From an uncultured Alistipes sp. (lineage in GTDB: Bacteria; Bacteroidota; Bacteroidia; Bacteroidales; Rikenellaceae), in NCBI GenBank assembly GCA_947174295.1, contig CAMWIG010000003.1, forward strand, positions 1 through 30,959: a DNA stretch of 30,959 bases. The letters run 5' to 3'. Numbering within the stretch: position 1 is the first letter of the stretch; each line of letters opens with the position of its first letter. Both the position numbers and the translations under genes were made by a program. Shown here one piece after another: positions 14,831 to 22,829 of this stretch. The notes under the pieces were generated by a model. That model was given only the letters and a program-made list of their open reading frames with translations, was not told where the DNA came from and did no database searches.

Positions 14831-16672
14831 ATGAACAATGCTAACTCTTTGGATCTGCAAGACGTCGTGATTCGCTTTTCGGGCGACTCGGGCGACGGCA
14901 TGCAGCTCACGGGAACGCTCTTTTCCGACACTTCGGCGCTCCTCGGCAACGGCATCTCGACATTCCCCGACTACCCCGCCGAGATTCGCGCTCCGCAGGG
15001 CACCGTCGCCGGAGTTTCGGGATTCCAGGTACACATCGGCTCGCGCCGCGTCAACAATCCGGGCGACTACTGCGACGTGCTGGTCGCCATGAACCCGGCG
15101 GCGCTGAAAGCCAACAGCAAGTGGCTCAAACCCGGCGCCACGGTCATCATCGACGGCGACTCCATCACCGAGGAGCATCTCCGCCGCGCCGGCTTCGAGA
15201 CGACGGACCCCATCGCCGAGCTCGGACTGGAAGACTACAACATCGTAGTGCCCGACATCACGACCCTGACCCGGGCGGCGCTCGAAGGCAGCGGACTGGA
15301 CAACAAGTCGACAGTCAAGTGCAAGAACATGTTCGCACTCGGCATCTGCTTCTACCTCTACAACCGTCCGTTCGACCACGCCCGCGCATACCTCGACTCC
15401 AAATTCGCGAAGAAGAACCCCGCCGTGGCCGAGGCCAACAAGCGCGTCATCGACGCCGGCTACGACTACGCGGCCAACACGCACCAGTTCGCCAACACAT
15501 ACACCGTAGCCCCCGCACCTCTGGCCAAGGGCGTCTACCGCTCCATCAGCGGCAACGTCGCCACGGCGTGGGGATTCTGCGCCGCCAGCGAGAAGAGCGG
15601 GCGCCCGCTCTTCTGCGGTTCGTACCCCATCACACCGGCGACGGTAATCCTCGAAGAGCTGGCCAAGCGCCGCGACCTCGGCGTGAAGACCGTACAGGCC
15701 GAGGATGAAATCGCCGGCATCTGCACCGCCATCGGCGCGGCATTCGCCGGCAATCTGGCCGTCACAACCACCTCGGGCCCCGGTCTGTCGCTCAAAAGCG
15801 AGGCGCTGGGTCTCGCCGTCATGGCCGAGCTTCCGCTCGTGGCCGTCGACGTGCAGCGCGGCGGCCCCTCGACGGGACTTCCGACCAAGACCGAGCAGAG
15901 CGACCTCCAACAGGCGCTCTACGGCCGCAACGGAGAGTGCCCGATGGTCGTTCTGGCGGCATCGTCGCCGAGCGACTGCTTCCACTACGCGTTCGAAGCC
16001 GCTCGCATCGCCATGGAACACATGACCCCCGTGATACTTCTCACCGACGGATTCATAGCCAACGGCTCCGAACCGTGGCGCATACCCTCGATGAGCGAAT
16101 ATCCCGAAATCCACCCGCCCGTAGTCGACGAAGCACCCGAAGGCGGATACATGCCCTACGCCCGCAACGAAAAACTCGCGCGCGGCTGGGCATTCCCCGG
16201 CAAGGTCGGACTCGAACACCGCGTGGGCGGTTTGGAGAAGCACTCGCTGCGCGGCTGCATCTCGCACGACCCGGCCAACCACCAGCTCATGGTCGACACC
16301 CGCGCCGCCAAGGTCGCCCGCGTGGCCGACGACATCCCCGAGCTGAAACTCTTCGGCGAAACCTCGGGCGACCTGCTGGTCGTAGGCTGGGGCGGCACGA
16401 AGGGCCACCTTCTCTCGGCCGTCGAGCAGTTGCAGGACGAGGGCAAACGCATCTCGCTCGCCCACTTCAACTACATCAATCCGCTGCCCAAAGGCGTCGA
16501 GAAGGCTCTCTCCGGCTTCAAGCGCATCGTCGTGTGCGAACTCAACGAGGGACAGTTCGCCTCCTACCTGCGCCAGCAGTTCCAGCAGTTCGACTACGGG
16601 CAGTACAACAAGTGCGAGGGTCAGCCCTTCACCGTCGTAGAGCTCAAAGAGAAGTTCAACTCCTTACTTTAA
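14831..16672 (+). CDS. korA: 2-oxoacid:acceptor oxidoreductase, fused gamma-alpha subunit
   Basis: The large subunit of a 2-oxoglutarate (or related 2-oxoacid) ferredoxin oxidoreductase, which oxidises the 2-oxoacid to acyl-CoA and CO2 and reduces ferredoxin in the cytoplasm. The 613 residues hold the gamma domain first (about 10-190, with IRFSGDSGDGMQLTG near the start) and then the alpha domain, marked by YPITPAT at 265-271 and TTTSGPGLSLKSEALGLAVM beyond it. This gamma-alpha order in one chain is the usual KorA form in Bacteroidetes. korB follows after 7 bases. Substrate choice between 2-oxoglutarate and other 2-oxoacids is inferred from the family, not proven here. Confidence 0.95.
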   Translation: MNNANSLDLQDVVIRFSGDSGDGMQLTGTLFSDTSALLGNGISTFPDYPAEIRAPQGTVAGVSGFQVHIGSRRVNNPGDYCDVLVAMNPAALKANSKWLKPGATVIIDGDSITEEHLRRAGFETTDPIAELGLEDYNIVVPDITTLTRAALEGSGLDNKSTVKCKNMFALGICFYLYNRPFDHARAYLDSKFAKKNPAVAEANKRVIDAGYDYAANTHQFANTYTVAPAPLAKGVYRSISGNVATAWGFCAASEKSGRPLFCGSYPITPATVILEELAKRRDLGVKTVQAEDEIAGICTAIGAAFAGNLAVTTTSGPGLSLKSEALGLAVMAELPLVAVDVQRGGPSTGLPTKTEQSDLQQALYGRNGECPMVVLAASSPSDCFHYAFEAARIAMEHMTPVILLTDGFIANGSEPWRIPSMSEYPEIHPPVVDEAPEGGYMPYARNEKLARGWAFPGKVGLEHRVGGLEKHSLRGCISHDPANHQLMVDTRAAKVARVADDIPELKLFGETSGDLLVVGWGGTKGHLLSAVEQLQDEGKRISLAHFNYINPLPKGVEKALSGFKRIVVCELNEGQFASYLRQQFQQFDYGQYNKCEGQPFTVVELKEKFNSLL

Positions 16673-16679
16673 AAATTCC

Positions 16680-17711
16680 ATGGCAGACTACAAATACACA
16701 CCGGCCGATTTCAAAAGCGACCAAGAGGTGCGTTGGTGCCCCGGATGCGGCGACCACGCCATACTTAACGCCGTGCAGCGCGCACTGCCCGAAATCGCCG
16801 ACGCCACCGACACGCCCCACAACAAGTTCACCTTCATATCGGGCATCGGCTGCTCGTCGCGCTTCATCTACTACATGAAGACCTTCGGCTTCCACACCAT
16901 CCACGGCCGCGCAAACGCCGTAGCTACGGGTGTGAAGACGGCCAACCCCGACCTCAGCGTATGGGTCGCAACGGGCGACGGCGATTCGCTCGCCATCGGC
17001 GGCAACCACTTCATCCATGCCATACGCCGCAATGTCGATCTGAACGTCATACTGTTCAACAACGAAATCTACGGACTCACCAAAGGCCAGTACTCGCCCA
17101 CCTCGAAGCTCGGCAAAATCACCAAGACGTCACCCTACGGCACCGTGGAGAAGCCGTTCAATCCGGGCGAGCTCGTAATCGGCGCCAAGGGAACGTTCTT
17201 CGCCCGCTCGATAGACATGGAGGTGATGCTCACCAAGGAGTGCCTTGTCGCCGGCGCCAAACACAAAGGCATGTCGGTTACCGAAGTGTTGCAGAACTGC
17301 GTAATCTTCAACGACAAGACCCACGCGGCATTCGCCGCCGACAAAGCCACTCGCGAAGAGAACACCATCACGCTGCGCCACGGCGAGAAGATGCTCTTCG
17401 GCAAGGCCCGCAACCGAGGCCTGGTGTTCGAGAACATGAAGCTCAAAGTCGTGACCGTCGGCGAGGAGGGCTACACGCTCGACGACGTGCTGACGCACGA
17501 CGCCCACGAGCGCGACACCACTCTGCACACGATGCTCGCCGCGATGAAGTATCCCGACTACCCCGTCGCCCTGGGTGTCATCCGCTGCGTCGAGGACGAT
17601 GCCGTCTACGACCGCGCCGTCGAGCGCCAGGTCGAGGAGGTGAAGGCCGCATCGAAGATTCGCTGCGTCGACGACCTGCTCCGCTCGGGCTCCACGTGGG
17701 AGATAAAATAG
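16680..17711 (+). CDS. korB: 2-oxoacid:ferredoxin oxidoreductase, beta subunit
   Basis: The thiamine-diphosphate-binding partner of KorA, 343 residues. The N-terminal RWCPGCGDHAILNAVQRAL (Cys20 and Cys23) is the family signature, and the cofactor motif begins GDGD at residues 99-102 and ends in the paired asparagines 127-128 (NVILFNNEIYGLTKGQ). IGCSSRFIYYM lies at about 56-66. There is no separate ferredoxin domain, so electrons must leave through the bound Fe-S cluster to an external ferredoxin. It is the last gene of the korAB unit and is followed by a good terminator. Confidence 0.96.
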   Translation: MADYKYTPADFKSDQEVRWCPGCGDHAILNAVQRALPEIADATDTPHNKFTFISGIGCSSRFIYYMKTFGFHTIHGRANAVATGVKTANPDLSVWVATGDGDSLAIGGNHFIHAIRRNVDLNVILFNNEIYGLTKGQYSPTSKLGKITKTSPYGTVEKPFNPGELVIGAKGTFFARSIDMEVMLTKECLVAGAKHKGMSVTEVLQNCVIFNDKTHAAFAADKATREENTITLRHGEKMLFGKARNRGLVFENMKLKVVTVGEEGYTLDDVLTHDAHERDTTLHTMLAAMKYPDYPVALGVIRCVEDDAVYDRAVERQVEEVKAASKIRCVDDLLRSGSTWEIK

Positions 17712-17821
17712 TCCGCACCTGCCGGACAGCGAACCGGCGAGACGATGCGCGCTCCCGCAAACGCAGCATCATGCCCGACAGAACATAATGCCGTGCAGAG
17801 CGCTTACGCCGCATGAAAAAG

Positions 17822-17852
17822 ATGGTCGACCCTTCGGGCCGGCCATTTTTTT
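17822..17852 (+). terminator. Terminator after korB
   Basis: An 11-base stem (17822-17832 with 17836-17846, one G-U pair and one mismatch) with a TTC loop is followed by a run of seven T. An A-run on the left arm side could make it work in both directions. Confidence 0.85.
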
Positions 17853-17862
17853 CGTCCGATAT

Positions 17863-17893
17863 TTTGTAAATTCCGAAAATCGCCTTATCTTTG
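17863..17893 (+). promoter_or_regulatory. Promoter of tRNA-Ala
   Basis: TTTG (17863-17866), exactly 19 bases, then TATCTTTG (17886-17893): a full consensus match ending nine bases before the mature tRNA. Confidence 0.85.
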
Positions 17894-17902
17894 TCCCCGC
17901 AT

Positions 17903-18069
<167 letters not shown>

Positions 18070-18119
18070 TCAAAGGGAGGATTCAGGAGGGAATGTCGAT
18101 ACTTACGTGGGCAGACGCC

Positions 18120-18237
18120 CACGAGTTCGAGCCTCGTATTCTCCACCAACATGGAAGCACGGCCTTTTAAAGGTCGTGCTTTTATGTTGTATGAAACAAA
18201 GGAGCACAACTCGTGACCTCTTAAAGTCCTCCCTTTC
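18120..18237 (+). repeat. Direct repeat copy 2: orphan tRNA-Ala 3' end plus terminator
   Basis: The 118-base second copy begins exactly at the tRNA T-arm, so it cannot make a tRNA. The left border is overlapped by a perfect seven-base hairpin CGTGGGC/GCCCACG (18106-18123). Between the copies are 50 unrelated bases. The unit looks like an attachment-site scar or the remains of a deleted second tRNA gene. From 18238 to the GH20 gene at 18471 I see no gene, only the -7 element described separately. Confidence 0.9.
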
Positions 18238-18377
18238 CCAATCAACCGCACTGCTCCGGCAACTGCTTTCAGGAATGAATTTCCTCCCGTGTTCACGACA
18301 AAATCAGCGGAATATCCGAAGCACCTGAACCGAAAACCGGCGATTCCCGCCTCAATTACCCGAAAACAGGCTGTTTT

Positions 18378-18385
18378 TATCTTTG
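18378..18385 (+). promoter_or_regulatory. -7 element of the GH20 gene
   Basis: TATCTTTG fits the consensus. No -33 TTTG is seen at the usual distance. The start codon is 85 bases downstream. Confidence 0.5.
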
Positions 18386-18470
18386 CGGCAGGCAAAAATC
18401 GCCTATTTTTACATATGAACATTCGCATAGTGCGTATGTGTTTTAACACAAGAAACCATAAACTGCCAGA

Positions 18471-20945
18471 ATGAAACGAATCCTTACCATCATGGCGTCG
18501 GGACTCATGCTGCTGCAAGGCTGCACGACGGCCGACGAAAGGCCGCTGCTGCGATGGCGCGTAACCCGCGACGAGAGCGGGTGGCACCACTCTATGACAC
18601 TCGTAAACCGCAGCCGCGAGACGCTCGACAGCGAGTGGACAATCTACTACGGCTCGCTCGGTCCGCAGCTCCGCGCAACCGAGGGGTCGCCGGTGGGGGC
18701 CGGCATGATACGCGGCTCGCATCATCGAATCTACTCCACCGAATCGTTCGCTCCGCTCGCCCCGGGCGACTCCGTTCACTTCACGCTCGAAGGCGGTTTC
18801 GTCGACATGCAGTCGTTCTACCCCGAGGGAGCATATATCGTATGTACCGACGGCGACGGCCGCGAGGGCATGTCGCACGATGTCGAACTCGTGTTCGAGC
18901 CATACCACGACCGCCGTGCGCAGGCCGCCGACACGTCCTACCCCACAGCCGAACGCATCTACGCCCTCAACGAGCGGCTGGCAAGCGACATACGCCCCGG
19001 AGCATACGACATTCTGCCGTCGCTGAAATCGGTGCGTCCGACCGGCGGCGCGTGCACGATAGGCCGATGCGTGGCGCTCGACGCCGACCCGGCACTCGCC
19101 GACGAGGCCGCACAACTCGAAGAGCTGCTCCGCAACTGCTGCGACCGCACGACCGACAAGAACGGAACGCGCATCGAACTCGTTCTGCGCGGAGACGACA
19201 CGCGCCAGGGGGCATACCGCATGGAGTTCACTCAGGCCGGCGTCCGGCTTTCGGCCGCAACGCCGCTCGGCATCAACTACGCCGCACGCAGTCTGGTGGC
19301 GATTCTCTCGGGACTGCCGCGCAAGGCCGTACTGCCCGCCGCCGTCATAGAGGACTGTCCCGACATGCGGCACCGCGGAATCATGTTCGACATCGCCCGC
19401 AACTTCACGCCCAAGGAGGAGATATACCGGCTCATCGACCTGCTGTCGCTCTACAAGATGAACGTCCTTCATCTGCATCTGTCCGACGACGAAGGATGGC
19501 GCCTCGAAATACCCGGGCTCGAAGAGCTGACAGAGGTGGGTGCGCGCCGAGGCCACACCCTCGCCGAGCAGGAGTTTCTCGCACCGCTCTACGGAAGCGG
19601 CCGGAACGCCGACGCAGGGGCTCCGGGCAGCGGTTTTCTGACCCGCGACGAATTCATCGGCATTCTGCGCTACGCCGCAGCCCGCCATATCGACATCATT
19701 CCCGAAATCGACGTCCCGGGCCACTCGCGCGCCGCAATCAAGGCCATGAACGCACGCTACGCCCGTTATGCGGCGACCGACCCCGAGCGCGCCGCAGAGT
19801 ACCTCCTCACCGACCCCGACGACCGCTCCGTCTACCGCTCGGCGCAGGACTACTCGGACAACGTCATCGACATCGGCATGGAATCGAGCTATGCGTTCGT
19901 GCGCAAGGTCATCGGCGAGATTCGCGCGATGTACGCCGAAGCCGGAGCGGCGCTCACGGCATTCCACATAGGCGGCGACGAAGTACCGCGCGGGGCGTGG
20001 CAGGGCTCGCCGTCGAGTCTCTCGTTCATGGAACGCAACGGACTCGCCGACACGCACCAACTCAAAAACCACTTCGTGCGCTGGCTCTACGACGAACTCG
20101 GCGCCCACGGCATACGTCTGACCGGATGGCAGGAGATAGTCATGCTGCCCGACGGAAAGAGCGTCGACACGGAGCTTCCGGGCAGGAACATCCTCAGCTA
20201 TGCGTGGAGCACGATGCCCGAATACGGACGGGACGAGATACCGTATGCGCTGGCCAACGCCGGTTACCCGGTCATTCTGGCCAACGTGACCAACCTCTAT
20301 CTCGACCTCGCCTACGACAAGCACTGGATGGAGCGCGGGCACCGCTGGGGCGGCTACGTCGACATCGTCAGCACGTTCGACGTCGTTCCCTACGACATCT
20401 ACAAGTCGCTGCGCCGCCGCACCGACGGTTCGGCCGCAGCCGTGGCGGCACTCTCCGCAGGCAAAACGACACTGCGGCCCGAAGCCCGCAGGAACATCCT
20501 GGGCATGCAGGGGCAGCTGTGGGCCGAGACCATACGCGACACCGGCATGGTCGAATATCTGCTCTTCCCGAAGATGCTCGGACTCGTCGAACGCAGCTGG
20601 AACGCCGAGCCCGAATGGGCCGCGACCGACTCTGCGGACGATTACAGCGCAGCATTGAAGAGCTTCTACGCCCGCGTCGCCGAAGTGGAGATGCCGCGTC
20701 TGGCGAAGATGGGCGTAAATTTCCGCGTATCGCCGCCGGGACTCGTCCTGCGCGACGGCATGCTCTTCGCCAACACCGCCGAACGGGGTGCCACGGTACG
20801 CTACACACTCGACGGCAGCGAACCGACCGAGCGCTCGACGCAGTGGACGGGCCCGGTGAAGTGCTCATCCACGCAAATCAGAGCCCGCGCATGGTACTGC
20901 GGGCACAAGAGCATCGTCAGCGAGCTGTTCGCCGACGCCGAATAG
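18471..20945 (+). CDS. GH20 beta-N-acetylhexosaminidase lipoprotein
   Basis: An 824-residue exported hydrolase that removes terminal beta-linked GlcNAc or GalNAc. A lipobox LLQGC puts the lipidated cysteine at residue 18, so it is probably anchored in a membrane facing the periplasm or cell surface. Then come an N-terminal beta domain (about 25-140), the GH20b domain (about 150-295) and the catalytic barrel (about 297-690). The substrate-assisted catalytic pair Asp503-Glu504 lies in FHIGGDE, and HLHLSDDEGWRLEIPGL starts at 334. The C-terminal region (about 740-824, with VRYTLDGSEPT) is an Fn3-associated or CHB_HEX_C-like domain. It fits the amino-sugar operon 1 kb away on the opposite strand. 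Host mucin or glycoprotein glycans are likely but unproven substrates. Confidence 0.95.
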   Translation: MKRILTIMASGLMLLQGCTTADERPLLRWRVTRDESGWHHSMTLVNRSRETLDSEWTIYYGSLGPQLRATEGSPVGAGMIRGSHHRIYSTESFAPLAPGDSVHFTLEGGFVDMQSFYPEGAYIVCTDGDGREGMSHDVELVFEPYHDRRAQAADTSYPTAERIYALNERLASDIRPGAYDILPSLKSVRPTGGACTIGRCVALDADPALADEAAQLEELLRNCCDRTTDKNGTRIELVLRGDDTRQGAYRMEFTQAGVRLSAATPLGINYAARSLVAILSGLPRKAVLPAAVIEDCPDMRHRGIMFDIARNFTPKEEIYRLIDLLSLYKMNVLHLHLSDDEGWRLEIPGLEELTEVGARRGHTLAEQEFLAPLYGSGRNADAGAPGSGFLTRDEFIGILRYAAARHIDIIPEIDVPGHSRAAIKAMNARYARYAATDPERAAEYLLTDPDDRSVYRSAQDYSDNVIDIGMESSYAFVRKVIGEIRAMYAEAGAALTAFHIGGDEVPRGAWQGSPSSLSFMERNGLADTHQLKNHFVRWLYDELGAHGIRLTGWQEIVMLPDGKSVDTELPGRNILSYAWSTMPEYGRDEIPYALANAGYPVILANVTNLYLDLAYDKHWMERGHRWGGYVDIVSTFDVVPYDIYKSLRRRTDGSAAAVAALSAGKTTLRPEARRNILGMQGQLWAETIRDTGMVEYLLFPKMLGLVERSWNAEPEWAATDSADDYSAALKSFYARVAEVEMPRLAKMGVNFRVSPPGLVLRDGMLFANTAERGATVRYTLDGSEPTERSTQWTGPVKCSSTQIRARAWYCGHKSIVSELFADAE

Positions 20946-20965
20946 AACTCGGGCTCTAAGACACA

Positions 20966-20997
20966 CGAAGCGTCACGAACATATTCGTGACGCTTCG
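20966..20997 (+). terminator. Strong hairpin after the GH20 gene
   Basis: A perfect 14-base stem CGAAGCGTCACGAA/TTCGTGACGCTTCG with a four-base CATA loop lies 20 bases past the GH20 stop, between two convergent genes. Only ACTTT follows, so the T-run is short, but the stem is very stable. Confidence 0.75.
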
Positions 20998-21033
20998 ACT
21001 TTCCGGCCAGGACAGTGCGACAGAACGGCGCCG

Positions 21034-21705
21034 TCAATTCGTCTCGCAGCACTCCGCCTCGCGCTCCCGTCTCAAATCATCCAGAATCCGTCCTCCGTAT
21101 GAGAAATATTTGGCACCCTGATACGCTCCCGAGGCATTGCGTTTCTCTTCGGGCATGAACGTACCGACGAACGGCGAGAGTTTGTAGATTCGTCCTTCAT
21201 ATTCGACCGAGTCGTCGGATGCCACCTTCACGGCCAGCCGTGACGGCACGAACAGAATCTCTTCTCCGATTTCGATGCCGCACATGCTGAATCTGAAACG
21301 CGAACGCTTGACCTCTCTTTTCGGACGCATCGCCACGGCATCTCCCGGCACCGGTCTGTTTTCATGATAAACGACGACTTCGGCATCATCGACAGTCATG
21401 GCGATATCGCGGAATATGTCGAGGGCCATCTTCGGAGCGACGTTGAAAAATTCCCTATTCTGGCGGATGCGGAGATCGGTCAGACGGTCGATAGTCTTAT
21501 GAACCAGCTTCTCCACCTCGTTATATTTGCATGTTCTCATCGTAGCAAATATCTCGAACGGAAGCGGAACCGCCGTATTGTCGAGTTCTTTCGACCTGAT
21601 ATCAACCGGTCGTGCGCTCTTGCCTATCTTGACCCAATCCTCCTTGAAACTCGGATTGGTCAGAATATATACATATCCTTGTTCTGTCTTATTCATCGCC
21701 GACAT
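21034..21705 (-). CDS. GIY-YIG (T5orf172-type) domain protein
   Basis: A 223-residue protein whose N-terminal 100 residues form a T5orf172-type GIY-YIG nuclease domain: GYVYILTNPSF (about 10-20), WVKIGKSARPVDIRSKELD just after it, an H-containing helix NEVEKLVHKTI and NREFFNV. The C-terminal half (about 125-223, with SGAYQGAKYFSYGGRILDDL) I cannot place in a named family. T5orf172 domains occur in phage and mobile-element proteins and as stand-alone genes; the role here is unknown and I see no restriction or toxin partner. The A+T content looks higher than that of its neighbours. An ATG at 21696, three codons in, is an alternative start. Confidence 0.82.
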   Translation of the reverse strand: MSAMNKTEQGYVYILTNPSFKEDWVKIGKSARPVDIRSKELDNTAVPLPFEIFATMRTCKYNEVEKLVHKTIDRLTDLRIRQNREFFNVAPKMALDIFRDIAMTVDDAEVVVYHENRPVPGDAVAMRPKREVKRSRFRFSMCGIEIGEEILFVPSRLAVKVASDDSVEYEGRIYKLSPFVGTFMPEEKRNASGAYQGAKYFSYGGRILDDLRREREAECCETN

Positions 21706-21733
21706 ATTCCGTGCGTTTTGTAGTTACATACTG

Positions 21734-21741
21734 CAAATATA
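21734..21741 (-). promoter_or_regulatory. -7 element of the GIY-YIG gene
   Basis: Minus-strand TATATTTG matches the consensus, 28 bases upstream of the ATG. No TTTG stands at the -33 position. Confidence 0.5.
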
Positions 21742-21837
21742 ACCATTTTCAACCGCTTGCCGACCGGCTAACCGATATTTTTAATCCATAAAGCCGTCGA
21801 TTCGTCCGCAAGCGGCGTCAGCACTGCACGGCAGGCG

Positions 21838-21890
21838 AATAAAAACCTCCGCCCCGAAACCCGTACCGACGGGTATGGAAGCAGAGGTTT
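21838..21890 (-). terminator. Terminator of the amino-sugar operon
   Basis: On the minus strand AAACCTCTGC (21890-21881) pairs with GCGGAGGTTT (21852-21843), enclosing an inner ACCCGTC/GGTACGGGT-type hairpin, and is followed by TTTTTATTC. It lies about 95 bases past the nagB stop. Confidence 0.82.
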
Positions 21891-21985
21891 CTATCGAACC
21901 GCACGACCGGCAGCGAACCCTTTCGGGCCGAGCCGCGAAAAATCCCGCGCAGGCGAAGCGGCATCCGCCCGCTCGTAGCCGAAGA

Positions 21986-22780
21986 TTAGAGAAGATTCTC
22001 CTTCTCGATATCCTTGAAGTAGCGATAGGTCGCAACGCGCAGCTCGCCGGCAGCATCGTCATCGCAGACCAGAATGCCGTTGGGATGCACCTGCAACGCC
22101 GAGATAGTCCACTGGTGGTTGTACGAGCCCTCGACGCCGTGACGCACGGCACGCGCTTTCTTCGGGCCCGTAGCCAGAATCATCACCTTCTTCGACGCGA
22201 GCACCGTACCAACGCCGACCGTGAGGGCCGTCTTCGGAACGAGCGACACGTCGCCGCCGAAGAAGCGCGAGTTTACCATGATGGTATCCTGCGTCAGGGT
22301 CTTCTGGCGCGTGCGCGACGAGAGCGACGAGAAGGGTTCGTTGAACGCGATGTGGCCGTCCTCGCCGACGCCGCCCATGAACAGGTCGATACCGCCGGCC
22401 TCGACGATGCGCGCCTCGTAGTCGGCGCACTCCTTGACGAGGTCCTCGGCATTTCCGTTCAGGATATTGACATTCTCGGGTTTGATATCCACGTGCGAGA
22501 AGAAGTTGTTCCACATGAACGAATGATAGCTTTCGGGATGCTCCTCGGGAAGGCCGACATACTCGTCCATGTTGAACGTGATGACGTTGCGGAACGACAC
22601 TTCGCCGGCCTTATGACGGCGTATCAGCTCCTTGTAGGTCTCCAAAGGGGTCGAGCCCGTAGGCAGACCCAGCACGAACGGCGAGGCCGTATGCGCCTCC
22701 TTGGCCTTGATTTGACGGATGATGTAATCGGCGGCCCACTCGGCCACCTTTGCGGATGTGTTTTCTATGATTAAACGCAT
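21986..22780 (-). CDS. nagB: Glucosamine-6-phosphate deaminase
   Basis: NagB converts glucosamine 6-phosphate to fructose 6-phosphate and ammonia, feeding amino sugars into glycolysis. The 264-residue protein is almost the length of the E. coli enzyme, and the active-site residues even keep its numbering: Asp72 in FNMDEYVGL, Asp141 and His143 in GEDGHIAFNEP, and Glu148. The phosphate-binding loop GLPTGSTP is at 38-45. It is the last gene of a four-gene minus-strand operon, 49 bases after the NagB/PIG-L fusion gene, and is followed by a terminator. All catalytic residues are present, unlike in the fused NagB domain next door. Confidence 0.97.
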   Translation of the reverse strand: MRLIIENTSAKVAEWAADYIIRQIKAKEAHTASPFVLGLPTGSTPLETYKELIRRHKAGEVSFRNVITFNMDEYVGLPEEHPESYHSFMWNNFFSHVDIKPENVNILNGNAEDLVKECADYEARIVEAGGIDLFMGGVGEDGHIAFNEPFSSLSSRTRQKTLTQDTIMVNSRFFGGDVSLVPKTALTVGVGTVLASKKVMILATGPKKARAVRHGVEGSYNHQWTISALQVHPNGILVCDDDAAGELRVATYRYFKDIEKENLL

Positions 22781-22829
22781 GTCGATATTGAATTTTTAAC
22801 ACTTGATTGCCGATGTTTGTTCGGATACG

